Source: JAQUGA01 sp964521105
GTDB taxonomy: Bacteria > Bacteroidota > Bacteroidia > Bacteroidales > WCHB1-69
NCBI GenBank assembly: GCA_964521105.1
Contig: CAZFPO010000123.1
Location: 1-8,414 of the forward strand
Direction of reading: 5' to 3'
DNA: 8,414 nt
Every line of letters begins with the position of its first letter. Positions within the stretch are counted from its first letter, which is position 1. Made by a program: the position numbers and the translations under genes. The notes beneath the pieces were generated by a model. That model worked only from the letters and a program-made list of their open reading frames with translations. It was not told the origin of the DNA and did not search any database. This document shows positions 1 through 7,094 of this stretch, in pieces.

Positions 1-27
1 AGTGATGATTTTTGGAAAGCGTTTTAG
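1..27 (+). CDS. possible C-terminal end of a rightward gene (partial)
   Basis: The first reading frame of the window reads SDDFWKAF and then a TAG stop at 25-27. An acidic-aromatic ending of this kind is plausible for a real protein, and a rightward gene ending here would converge on the leftward protease, with the hairpin at 121-150 between them. Eight codons are far too few to identify a family, and the frame could be open by chance. Nothing else resembling a gene is visible in 28-120, which is AT-rich. Confidence 0.25.
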   Translation, partial: SDDFWKAF

Positions 28-119
28 GGTGAATCTTTGTCGAAGTCAGGAAAAAAAAGAAACCTATTACTCAATTAAAATTACTGTAAAAAATATTTTA
101 ACTTGTAAATTAATTTTAC

Positions 120-151
120 AAACGAGGCTGAGAAAAATCTCAGCCTCGTTT
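120..151. terminator. intrinsic terminator hairpin, probably bidirectional
   Basis: The arms AACGAGGCTGAG (121-132) and CTCAGCCTCGTT (139-150) are exact reverse complements around a six-base loop, AAAAAT. One more A-T pair forms at 120/151. The stem is GC-rich in an AT-rich setting and starts about 20 bases past the stop codon of the leftward protease gene, the expected place for its terminator. Reading rightward the stem is followed by TTTTAAT, and reading leftward by TTTGTAAAATT. The U-tracts are short in both directions, so it could serve both the protease gene and any rightward gene ending near position 27. Confidence 0.8.
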
Positions 152-171
152 TAATAAAAAAGTTTCAGTTT

Positions 172-3111
172 TTATTGACGAACAATTTTTTTATTGATTC
201 GTTCAGAACCCGCTTCAATATTTAGGATATACATCCCTTTAGGCAAACTTCCAACATTAATGTTTAAACGAGCATTACCTTTCATTTGTCCAAAGGTTTC
301 GTTATGAACAAGTTTTCCATTTAAATCGTAAATTTTTGCAGTAACGCTGCATTTTTCTAAATTAAATAATTCAACATTAAAAAAGTTATTGAATGGATTT
401 GGATAAACATTTGTTTCGTTGTTTTTCCTTTGATGAGCATCAACTGAGGTAACATTAATTTCGCCAATCCATTTGTAAATTCCACCCGAAGTGGCACTAA
501 TATTAAATCCGCCAGCCCAACCTGCGTTTTGGTTAAAGAATTTCACACAAATATATTGAACGGTAGTGTCAATTAAATTCCAACTTAAGCCGTAATTTGT
601 CGAATACGAAGATCCGTACTTGCGAGATGCCTGAGCAGCACCATCAGTTCCTACAGAAAAATACCTGCCTGGGAAACCAGGAACTGCCGAAATGTCACTT
701 TTCCATATCGGACCAGATGGAGTAACCGAATTCCATGTTGCCCCTCCATCTTGAGTGAACTTTGTTGTAAATGTACTAATAGCACCAGTTGTTTGATTAT
801 ATGCAATTTGTTGAATCAACCCGTTATTTTCATCGCTAAAAGTAACTTTTTGAATATCGGTTAAGCCAGTTGTTGCAACTGTCCATGTGTGCCCCTTATC
901 AGTTGATTTAAAAATTCTTCCTTTATTTGTTGCAAACCAAACTGTGTTTCCAATTGCGTCATAAACACCTGTCCAACCCATTTCGCCACTTACCATGGCA
1001 GGACTATTAGCATCTGCTACAGGAGTCCAGTTTTGACCACCATCAGAAGTATATAAAAGTTCAAACTTATTGTTAATGGGGTCACCCATAACAAAACCAT
1101 CATTTGCGTTAAAGAAATGAACAACATTTAAAAAGCTGGCACTATTTGTAAAAGCTCCAGTAGGCAAATCTTCCCAATTTAAACCACCATCAATAGTTTT
1201 GAATACTTTTCCGCCAGCTCCCGTAGTTGGATAAAATGCAATAAACGCTTTGTTTTCGTCTAACGCCTGAATTTGCGCAATTGCATGACTGGCAGGAGCA
1301 TTACTAATAACACCTGGAATCCATGATGTACCACCATTTATTGTTTTTGAAAATTCATTAATTGGCTGACCACTAGTTCCATCTACAGCTGAAACCCATA
1401 CAACATTAGGATTTGCAATTGATATATAAGTTGCTCCCCTATACATAGATGTAAAACCGGTTGCTTGTTCCAACCAATCAGAACTACCTTGTGATGGAGT
1501 AGAAACAGTTATAAAATTAGGTTTTACTTCAATTGATGTATCTGCGTCAGTGGTAACCATTAGGGTAACTCTGAAAGAACCAGCATTTTCATACAAAACT
1601 ACTGGATTTTGTTCGGTAGATGTGGCAGGGTTTCCACCTTCAAATGTCCACAACCATGCGGTTGGATTACCAATTGAGTGATCGGTAAAATTTATGCTTG
1701 TGTTTGGTGCAGTAAAATTTGAATTAGCCGAAAAATTACAAACTAAACTACTTATTGAATCTTGGACCATTTGCACAGCTCTGAATGCATTTACTCGTCC
1801 GGCTCCTACCATACCTACATGTTCGGCAGCTTGTAACGACTCAATATTGTCACAAGTAAGTTTTAAAAAATGTGTTAGACGGTCGGGTGTAAGATTAGTA
1901 TCAACCGACAACATTAAACCACATAAACCAGCCACAATTGGACAGGCCATTGAAGTACCTTGCATTTTAACAAAACCACCAGTTGCTGAAGTATAAGCTA
2001 AACTGTATACACTATTATTCATAATAACATCTAAAATACCACCATCTGTTTGATAACCACCAGGTGCAACCACATCTATCCATGTTCCAAATTCCGAGAA
2101 GCTGGCTTTTTTATCATTTCCATTGGTAGCACCAACCGCAATCACGTGATTACATGCAGCTGGATAACCAATATAATTAACATTATTAGGGTCTTCGTCG
2201 CCAGCCCCATTATTTCCCGCAGCAGCAACAATTACACAACCTTTATTATATGCATAATCAATAATTAACTGCATGGTTTCAAAATACAGAGGTCCACCAA
2301 GCGACATACTAATTACTCGTGCTCCATTGTCGGCAGCATAAGTAATTCCTTCATACATGTGAGTAGCACCCGATCCACCATCTGCATCTTTACCAGCTTT
2401 AATAGCCATTAACTTAATGTTATAACCAATTGATGGATTACCCACGCCGTTATCGCTAGCTGCACCAACTAAGCCCGATGTATGTGTGCCATGCGACCAT
2501 ACAGGATTTTGAGTTGTTGCAAATGTAGGTGGAGTAGGATTATTATCTCCATCAGCTAAATCAATGGCTACTTTTACTTTTCCAGCTAAGTCGGGGTGAT
2601 TAACAAAAATTGCATTATCGATAACAGCAACCATAATGTTGGTATCCCCTTTTGTAATATTCCATGCTGTATCAGCCCATATTTTCTTTAAATGCCAATT
2701 ATTTCCAGCAGTTGTATAATTAGGATCATTGGGTTTATACATTATGCGAAAATAGGGTGCTTTTTCGGCATACTGCACTTGACTTTTACGAGATAAAAGT
2801 TGAATAAACTCATCTATTCTCTCAATTTCCGAAAAATCAATTAAAAATATCCTGTCTAATACCTCATTTTTTGACGAATAAAATGGATTTGTAACCGATT
2901 TTACATTAAATAATTCAGTTAAATTTCCAAAAAAACTAGTTGTTTTTAAATCAACAACCCCCTGATTTACAGCAAATGGTATCGCTTCAGAATTTTTAAT
3001 TTTAAAATAAATTTTCCCATCTTGACAATGAGGGTTAATGTTTTGGCTCATAGCTAAATTGATACTCACTATAAACACTAATGCACTTAATAGTAATGTT
3101 TTGATTTTCAT
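172..3111 (-). CDS. secreted S8 subtilisin-like serine protease with PKD domain, six-blade Asp-box/YCF48-like region and T9SS sorting domain
   Basis: This is a predicted exported endopeptidase of 979 residues. I chose the ATG at 3111 because it opens directly on a classical signal peptide (MKIKTLLLSALVFIVSINLA, cleavage near residue 22). The frame stays open to an ATG at 3159, but that adds 16 residues that would bury the signal peptide. After a propeptide (about 23-130) comes the subtilase domain (about 140-450). Its triad is Asp165 (VAVIDNA), His207 (SHGTHTSG) and Ser387 (GTSMACP), with oxyanion Asn300 (AAAGNNG). The Asp motif is D-N-A, not the usual D-T/S-G. A PKD domain follows (about 458-537, with the WLWTFEGG core). 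Then six Asp-box-like motifs have their Trp at 597, 646, 695, 743, 793 and 844, which suggests a propeller like YCF48 or sialidase folds. The last 80 residues are a type A T9SS sorting domain (NVYPNPF, KIYDLNGKLV, LPKGMYIL, final KIVRQ). It is therefore expected to cross the outer membrane by T9SS and be released or surface-anchored. The substrate is unknown; extracellular protein degradation is an inference from family. Confidence 0.93.
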   Translation of the reverse strand: MKIKTLLLSALVFIVSINLAMSQNINPHCQDGKIYFKIKNSEAIPFAVNQGVVDLKTTSFFGNLTELFNVKSVTNPFYSSKNEVLDRIFLIDFSEIERIDEFIQLLSRKSQVQYAEKAPYFRIMYKPNDPNYTTAGNNWHLKKIWADTAWNITKGDTNIMVAVIDNAIFVNHPDLAGKVKVAIDLADGDNNPTPPTFATTQNPVWSHGTHTSGLVGAASDNGVGNPSIGYNIKLMAIKAGKDADGGSGATHMYEGITYAADNGARVISMSLGGPLYFETMQLIIDYAYNKGCVIVAAAGNNGAGDEDPNNVNYIGYPAACNHVIAVGATNGNDKKASFSEFGTWIDVVAPGGYQTDGGILDVIMNNSVYSLAYTSATGGFVKMQGTSMACPIVAGLCGLMLSVDTNLTPDRLTHFLKLTCDNIESLQAAEHVGMVGAGRVNAFRAVQMVQDSISSLVCNFSANSNFTAPNTSINFTDHSIGNPTAWLWTFEGGNPATSTEQNPVVLYENAGSFRVTLMVTTDADTSIEVKPNFITVSTPSQGSSDWLEQATGFTSMYRGATYISIANPNVVWVSAVDGTSGQPINEFSKTINGGTSWIPGVISNAPASHAIAQIQALDENKAFIAFYPTTGAGGKVFKTIDGGLNWEDLPTGAFTNSASFLNVVHFFNANDGFVMGDPINNKFELLYTSDGGQNWTPVADANSPAMVSGEMGWTGVYDAIGNTVWFATNKGRIFKSTDKGHTWTVATTGLTDIQKVTFSDENNGLIQQIAYNQTTGAISTFTTKFTQDGGATWNSVTPSGPIWKSDISAVPGFPGRYFSVGTDGAAQASRKYGSSYSTNYGLSWNLIDTTVQYICVKFFNQNAGWAGGFNISATSGGIYKWIGEINVTSVDAHQRKNNETNVYPNPFNNFFNVELFNLEKCSVTAKIYDLNGKLVHNETFGQMKGNARLNINVGSLPKGMYILNIEAGSERINKKIVRQ

Positions 3112-3140
3112 AATGTATGTGTTTGTTTCTATCTGAACCG

Positions 3141-3176
3141 CTAATTTATAAAAAAACATCTAAAAAATTATTCAAA
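3141..3176 (-). promoter_or_regulatory. weak candidate promoter for the secreted protease
   Basis: On the minus strand, TTTG (plus-strand CAAA, 3173-3176) is followed after 24 bases by TAAATTAG (plus-strand 3141-3148). That is one mismatch from the Bacteroidota -7 consensus TAnnTTTG, with slightly long spacing. It lies about 30 bases upstream of the chosen ATG, which would give a short leader. The 76-bp gap to the upstream sulfatase-like gene also leaves read-through possible. Confidence 0.3.
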
Positions 3177-3187
3177 TGGAAAAAAAA

Positions 3188-5122
3188 TTATTGCTCTCTC
3201 CTTTTTTGTTTAAACATATCATCACATACTTGAATAAAAGAAAAGGCATAATTTTTCATCTTTTCAATTCGAGCTTGTTGTTGATTAAATTCATCTTTTG
3301 TACTTTTTGATGGATAATGATATATTTTTTCACGTCCACTGCTTTGCCAAATGTAAAAATAAGAGGTGTCAACAATTCCAATTTTGTTGTCGGCACTAAA
3401 AAAGGCAAAAGGACGGTTTTTATCGCTTATTAAGCTTAAACCCAAACTGTTATTTAAGTATGGAATTTTCAACAACTCCATTATTGTTGGAAAAATATCC
3501 ATTTGAAGGGCAAATCTTTTGTCAATTTTAGCATCTATTAATGATGGTGCATAAAACACTAATGGAATTTGATGATAAGAAAGTGGCATTTCGTATGTTG
3601 GATCAAAATTTTGTCCATGATCGGCAACAAACACAAATAAAGTATTAGAGAACCAAGTTTCACTTGATGCCAATTTCATAAATTTTTGAATCGACCAGTC
3701 GGCATATTGATAAATTTGGTCTTTATCTGTTTTCCCTGTTGGAGTAAACGCAATATTTTTAGGAATAACATACGGAGTGTGAGTACTTACGGTTAAAAAT
3801 GTGGCAAAAAATGGTTCTTTGTAGTTTTTCGATTTTAGAACATTAATTCCATTTTCAAATAAAAAATCATCGGCAACGCCCCATCCATTATTGATTTTTT
3901 CGGGTGGATAGCTAGCTTCATCAACAATTTCATCATACCCATTTAGTTTTAAAAAACTTCCTAAATTGTCAAAATCTTTGTTATTAGGACAAAAAAAGAT
4001 GGTTTTATATCCCAGCTTTTTAAGCTGCACAGGTAACCCATCGAACTTTTGATTTGAACTTGAAACATTTGTCATTGGATTTCTACCAAGCAATGCTGGT
4101 AAGGCATACAAACTCGAAAAAATACCATTATATGTGTGAATTCCTGCCGAATATGTATTTGGAAAGAAAAGTGAATTTTGTGCTAAAGAGTCTAAAAAGG
4201 GAGTTAATTGAAGTGTGTTTCCATAATATCCCATACGTTCGGCACTTAAACTTTCAACAATTACTAATACAACATTTTTAATTTTTGGCAGTGTGTCAAA
4301 TTCTATTTTACGCTCTATGCAATGAAATTTAGTTGATTCAACATCTAGTTCATTTGAAACTAAAGAATATGCCTTATCAATGTCCATCAACGAAATTTTA
4401 TCGTCCTTAAAACTACTGATAAAAGTAAATGCTGGATTAAGCCCCATTTGGTTTAAAAAAGAATTATCACAATAATAGGCATTCTTAATTCCAATAGGCA
4501 TGTAGTTTAAGTTTATCTGCCCCCTAATACTAAAAAAAATTATAGTTGGAAACAGAATACCAAACACAATTTTTTTATACAATGGTTGACTTAAATTAGA
4601 AATATTTTTATCATTAGAAGCACTCTTTGTAATAAACGATAAACACTTATACCATAAAAAAACTAAAACTACTCCAACAAGAAAATAAAAGCTAAACCAA
4701 ATGTTTGTAAAAACTGCTTTAAACATTAAAAACGGCGTTTCTGTCCAGCTTAAAATGGTTATTGTAATTCGCGAATTATAGAATTTTAAAAATGGAATAT
4801 CCGCTGCTGAAATCAAAAAACAGATACTACTAAATACAAAAATCCAATATTTAGCAAATAAAAACATCCATTTTTTTGATTTATTGAGTATAAAAGCAAC
4901 TAAAAACAACAAGGTTGGTATGGCAAAAATATAATTGGCTATAACATTATCATATCGCAAGCCCACAAAAAAAGACTCTGTAATGGTATATAACGACTCG
5001 TCTTTCCATAAATCATGATACAATATAAATAAAGCTACGCGAAACAGAAATAAAATAAGCATAAAACAACCATATGTTTTAAGCAAAAAGGATATAAACA
5101 AAGTCAATTTATTTTTTTTCAT
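3188..5122 (-). CDS. LTA synthase/MdoB-family membrane phosphotransferase (sulfatase domain)
   Basis: This 644-residue inner-membrane protein belongs to the alkaline phosphatase/sulfatase superfamily, COG1368-like (LtaS, OpgB/MdoB). The N-terminus has about five hydrophobic segments (roughly 8-36, 55-79, 86-108, 137-160, 184-198), and an extracytoplasmic catalytic domain runs from about 280 to 560. Visible active-site landmarks are Glu290 (VIVESLSAERMG), the likely nucleophile Thr330 (AGIHTYNG), His448 (STHTPY) and Asp501-His502 (VADHGQN). Their order and rough spacing match the Glu/Thr/His/Asp-His set of LtaS. Members move phosphoglycerol, or related groups such as phosphoethanolamine, from phospholipid onto a periplasmic acceptor. 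A Gram-negative Bacteroidota makes no classical lipoteichoic acid, so the acceptor here is probably a glycan or lipid of the envelope; this is inference. The start at 5122 is the first ATG and leads into the first membrane helix. The gene lies 76 bp upstream of the protease gene on the same strand and is divergent from glnS. Weaker alternative: a phosphoethanolamine transferase. Confidence 0.87.
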   Translation of the reverse strand: MKKNKLTLFISFLLKTYGCFMLILFLFRVALFILYHDLWKDESLYTITESFFVGLRYDNVIANYIFAIPTLLFLVAFILNKSKKWMFLFAKYWIFVFSSICFLISAADIPFLKFYNSRITITILSWTETPFLMFKAVFTNIWFSFYFLVGVVLVFLWYKCLSFITKSASNDKNISNLSQPLYKKIVFGILFPTIIFFSIRGQINLNYMPIGIKNAYYCDNSFLNQMGLNPAFTFISSFKDDKISLMDIDKAYSLVSNELDVESTKFHCIERKIEFDTLPKIKNVVLVIVESLSAERMGYYGNTLQLTPFLDSLAQNSLFFPNTYSAGIHTYNGIFSSLYALPALLGRNPMTNVSSSNQKFDGLPVQLKKLGYKTIFFCPNNKDFDNLGSFLKLNGYDEIVDEASYPPEKINNGWGVADDFLFENGINVLKSKNYKEPFFATFLTVSTHTPYVIPKNIAFTPTGKTDKDQIYQYADWSIQKFMKLASSETWFSNTLFVFVADHGQNFDPTYEMPLSYHQIPLVFYAPSLIDAKIDKRFALQMDIFPTIMELLKIPYLNNSLGLSLISDKNRPFAFFSADNKIGIVDTSYFYIWQSSGREKIYHYPSKSTKDEFNQQQARIEKMKNYAFSFIQVCDDMFKQKRREQ

Positions 5123-5296
5123 AGCCTATTATTTGATGGTAAAATTAATCAAAATTCAATATGCCTAATGTTTATAATTATTTCTATTTGATTTTGAACA
5201 AGTTTTTGTTTTTAATTTTTTATAAAACAAATCTTAACTTCATTAAATATGACTTGCTATTTTTTATAATTTTGCACTTTATTAAAATTCAACCCA
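5123..5296. other. divergent intergenic region between the LTA synthase-like gene and glnS
   Basis: This 174-bp spacer is very AT-rich and must hold the promoters of both divergent genes. A glnS -7-like box is visible at 5267-5274. For the leftward gene no exact minus-strand TAnnTTTG is present. A loose imperfect inverted repeat (AAGTTTTTGTTTTT near 5200 against TAAAACAAATCTT at 5223-5235) is too AT-rich to be convincing. No small gene or RNA is evident. Confidence 0.5.
5267..5274 (+). promoter_or_regulatory. Bacteroidota -7 type promoter element of glnS
   Basis: TAATTTTG fits the TAnnTTTG consensus exactly and ends 22 bases before the glnS ATG, implying a very short leader. No clear TTTG/TTG element occurs at the usual distance upstream; the nearest TTG (5254-5256) is too close. 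The sequence just before the ATG (TTCAACCCA) has no Shine-Dalgarno match, which is normal in this phylum. Confidence 0.55.
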
Positions 5297-6979
5297 ATGA
5301 GCGAAAATAATATCGAATCTACCGAAAAGAAAAGCTTAAATTTTATTGAAGAAATTATTGAGCAAGATATAGCTAATAATAAAAATAATAAAATGGTTCA
5401 TACTCGTTTTCCACCCGAACCAAACGGATATTTACACATTGGTCATGCAAAGTCAATTTGTTTAAACTTTGGATTGGCAAAGAAATATAGTGGAAAATGT
5501 AATTTACGTTTTGATGATACCAATCCCGTAAAAGAGGATGTGGAATATGTGGATTCGATTAAAGAAGATGTACAATGGCTGGGCTTTAATTGGGACGGCG
5601 AGTATTACGCATCTGACTATTTTGAACAACTATATAATTGGGCTATTGAGTTAATTAAAAAAGGATTAGCTTACGTTGACGATTCTTCTCAAGAAGAAAT
5701 AAGCAAACACCGAGGCGTACCCAATAAGCCAGGTACCGAAAGTCCTTACAGAAACAGAAGTATAGAGGAAAATTTAGAATTATTTCAACGAATGAAAAAT
5801 GGAGAATTTCCTGATGGTAGTCGTGTGTTACGTGCAAAAGTAGACATGACATCGCCCAATATGCACATGCGCGACCCAATTTTATATCGCATTCTTCATT
5901 CGCATCACCACCGAACAGGCAATAAATGGAGTATTTATCCAATGTACGACTATGCTCATGGTCAGTCCGATTCTATTGAAGGTATTACCCATTCAATTTG
6001 CACCTTAGAATTTGAAGTTCATCGTCCATTATACGATTGGTTTTGTAAAACACTTGAAATTCATCACCCACAACAAATTGAATTTGCTCGTTTAAATTTG
6101 TCATACACCATTATGAGCAAGCGAAAATTATTGCAATTGGTTCAGGAAAAACATGTTATGGGATGGGACGACCCACGAATGCCCACTATTTGCGGTATTC
6201 GCCGAAGAGGATATACTCCCGAAGCAATACGTAATTTTGCCGACACTATTGGAGTTGCTAAACGAGATAACATAATCGATATTTCGCTCATGGAATATTG
6301 TGTAAGGGAAGATTTAAATAAAATAGCTAATCGAACAATGGCTATTTTAAACCCAGTAAAACTAATTATTGATAATTATCCCGAAAACAAAACCGAAGAT
6401 TTAGAAGCAATTAATAATCCCGAAAATGAATTTTCAGGGAAAAGAATGATACCATTTTCAAAAGAACTCTGGATTGAAAGAGATGACTTTATGGAAAATC
6501 CACCAAAAAAATATTTTCGCTTAAGCCCTGGTAGTGAGGTGCGTCTAAAATACGCTTATTTTGTTACCTGTGTGTCGGTTAAAAAAGATGAAAATGGAGA
6601 AATTAGCGAAATTCATTGCACGTACGACCCCGAAACAAAAAGCGGCACCGATGTACAACGAAAAGTTAAAGGAACAATTCATTGGTTATCTGCTAACCAT
6701 TGCCGAAAAGCTGAAATTCGACTCTTTGATAGATTATTTACGGTTGAAAATCCTGACGATGTAGAAGAAGGAAAAACATTTTTAGACCACATTAATAAAG
6801 AATCTTTAAATATTATTGAGGGATATATAGAGCCAAAACTTATTGATGAATCAGTATCACAAAAATATCAATTTGAACGGCTAGGTTATTTTTGTATTGA
6901 TAAAGATTCTACCAGTGAAAAATTAGTATTTAATCGTACCGTAACATTGAAAGATAGCTGGGCAAAAATGCAGAAATAG
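5297..6979 (+). CDS. glnS: glutaminyl-tRNA synthetase (GlnRS)
   Basis: This cytoplasmic class I aminoacyl-tRNA synthetase (EC 6.1.1.18) ligates glutamine to tRNA-Gln with ATP. Its 560 residues compare with about 554 in the E. coli enzyme, so it is full length. The ATP-site HIGH motif is at 47-50 within EPNGYLHIGHAKSICLNFG, and the KMSKS-type loop is MSKR at 273-276. Other landmarks of the catalytic core are RFDDTNP (71-77), the HRPLYDWF segment (242-249) and GWDDPRMPT (289-297). The C-terminal half (about 350-555) is the beta-barrel anticodon-binding region, including YFRLSPGSEVRLKYA and GTIHWLSANH. The non-discriminating GluRS reading is disfavoured because PEPNGYLHIGHAKS and GWDDPRMPTICGIRRRG are GlnRS hallmarks. 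Bacterial GlnRS is generally thought to derive from eukaryotes by old transfer; nothing here suggests a recent one. The gene appears monocistronic or leads into the downstream ATPase after 115 bp; I see no strong terminator behind it. Confidence 0.98.
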   Translation: MSENNIESTEKKSLNFIEEIIEQDIANNKNNKMVHTRFPPEPNGYLHIGHAKSICLNFGLAKKYSGKCNLRFDDTNPVKEDVEYVDSIKEDVQWLGFNWDGEYYASDYFEQLYNWAIELIKKGLAYVDDSSQEEISKHRGVPNKPGTESPYRNRSIEENLELFQRMKNGEFPDGSRVLRAKVDMTSPNMHMRDPILYRILHSHHHRTGNKWSIYPMYDYAHGQSDSIEGITHSICTLEFEVHRPLYDWFCKTLEIHHPQQIEFARLNLSYTIMSKRKLLQLVQEKHVMGWDDPRMPTICGIRRRGYTPEAIRNFADTIGVAKRDNIIDISLMEYCVREDLNKIANRTMAILNPVKLIIDNYPENKTEDLEAINNPENEFSGKRMIPFSKELWIERDDFMENPPKKYFRLSPGSEVRLKYAYFVTCVSVKKDENGEISEIHCTYDPETKSGTDVQRKVKGTIHWLSANHCRKAEIRLFDRLFTVENPDDVEEGKTFLDHINKESLNIIEGYIEPKLIDESVSQKYQFERLGYFCIDKDSTSEKLVFNRTVTLKDSWAKMQK

Positions 6980-6987
6980 ATTTTTGA

Positions 6988-7002
6988 CAAAAAATATTTT
7001 TG
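6988..7002. repeat. short AT-only palindrome after glnS
   Basis: CAAAAA-ATA-TTTTTG is a perfect inverted repeat starting nine bases after the glnS stop. A partly similar AAAATATTTTTT block recurs at 7021-7032. With only one G-C pair it would be a weak hairpin, so I do not call it a terminator. It may simply reflect the base composition of the spacer. Confidence 0.3.
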
Positions 7003-7031
7003 AAGAGTCATGATTTTTTGAAAATATTTTT

Positions 7032-7039
7032 TACCTTTG
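7032..7039 (+). promoter_or_regulatory. Bacteroidota -7 type promoter element of the ATPase gene
   Basis: TACCTTTG matches TAnnTTTG exactly, 55 bases before the ATPase ATG. A TTTG at 7017-7020 is only 11 bases upstream, closer than the usual -33 element, and another at 6999-7002 is too far. The upstream half is therefore uncertain. Transcription would start about 5-8 bases downstream, inside the first copy of the tandem repeat at 7041-7072. Confidence 0.6.
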
Positions 7040-7040
7040 T

Positions 7041-7072
7041 GTATTATACAACATTGTATTATACAACATTGT
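7041..7072 (+). repeat. two exact 15-bp tandem repeats with nested palindromes, candidate operator
   Basis: The unit GTATTATACAACATT occurs twice without mismatch (7041-7055 and 7056-7070), and GT of a third copy follows. The repeats contain palindromes: TGTATTATACA at 7040-7050 and at 7055-7065, the second extending to TTGTATTATACAA (7054-7066), and TACAACATTGTA (7048-7059) across the junction. The block begins two bases after the -7 box and ends 22 bases before the ATPase start, so it overlaps the expected transcription start. That position suits a repressor operator or a structured leader. The binding protein is unknown; the ATPase itself, which seems to have a C-terminal winged helix, is one candidate. 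Confidence 0.75.
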
Positions 7073-7094
7073 CTAATCAATAAACCTTAGATGT

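Noticed and set aside
2..154. Frame open from position 2 to a TAA at 152-154
   Set aside because: It would run through the whole terminator hairpin, and its translation is a Lys/Ile-rich low-complexity string typical of AT-rich non-coding DNA.
1694..2268. Open frames of 72-100 codons on the plus strand inside the protease gene
   Set aside because: They lie antisense to a well-supported protease domain with its catalytic motifs, and their translations show no domain or plausible start context.
4054..4281. 75-codon plus-strand open frame inside the LTA synthase-like gene
   Set aside because: It is antisense to the conserved Thr330 region of the enzyme and has no recognisable features.
5200..5235. 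Imperfect inverted repeat in the sulfatase-glnS spacer as a riboswitch or terminator
   Set aside because: The arms are almost only A and T with mismatches and no conserved core, as expected by chance in this spacer.
5655..5942. 95-codon minus-strand open frame inside glnS
   Set aside because: It overlaps conserved GlnRS core sequence, and its Cys- and aromatic-rich translation looks like a reverse-strand shadow.
6561..6764. 67-codon plus-strand open frame inside glnS
   Set aside because: It is a shifted frame over the GlnRS anticodon-binding region, without support of its own.
7041..7072. The tandem repeat as a CRISPR array or phage attachment site
   Set aside because: There are only two directly abutting 15-bp copies with no spacers, no cas genes, and no integrase or tRNA nearby.
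6886..7080. 64-codon minus-strand frame across the glnS end and the tandem repeat
   Set aside because: Its repeated CCIIQ/CCIIH residues are just the translation of the 15-bp tandem repeat, and the rest is antisense to the GlnRS C-terminus.
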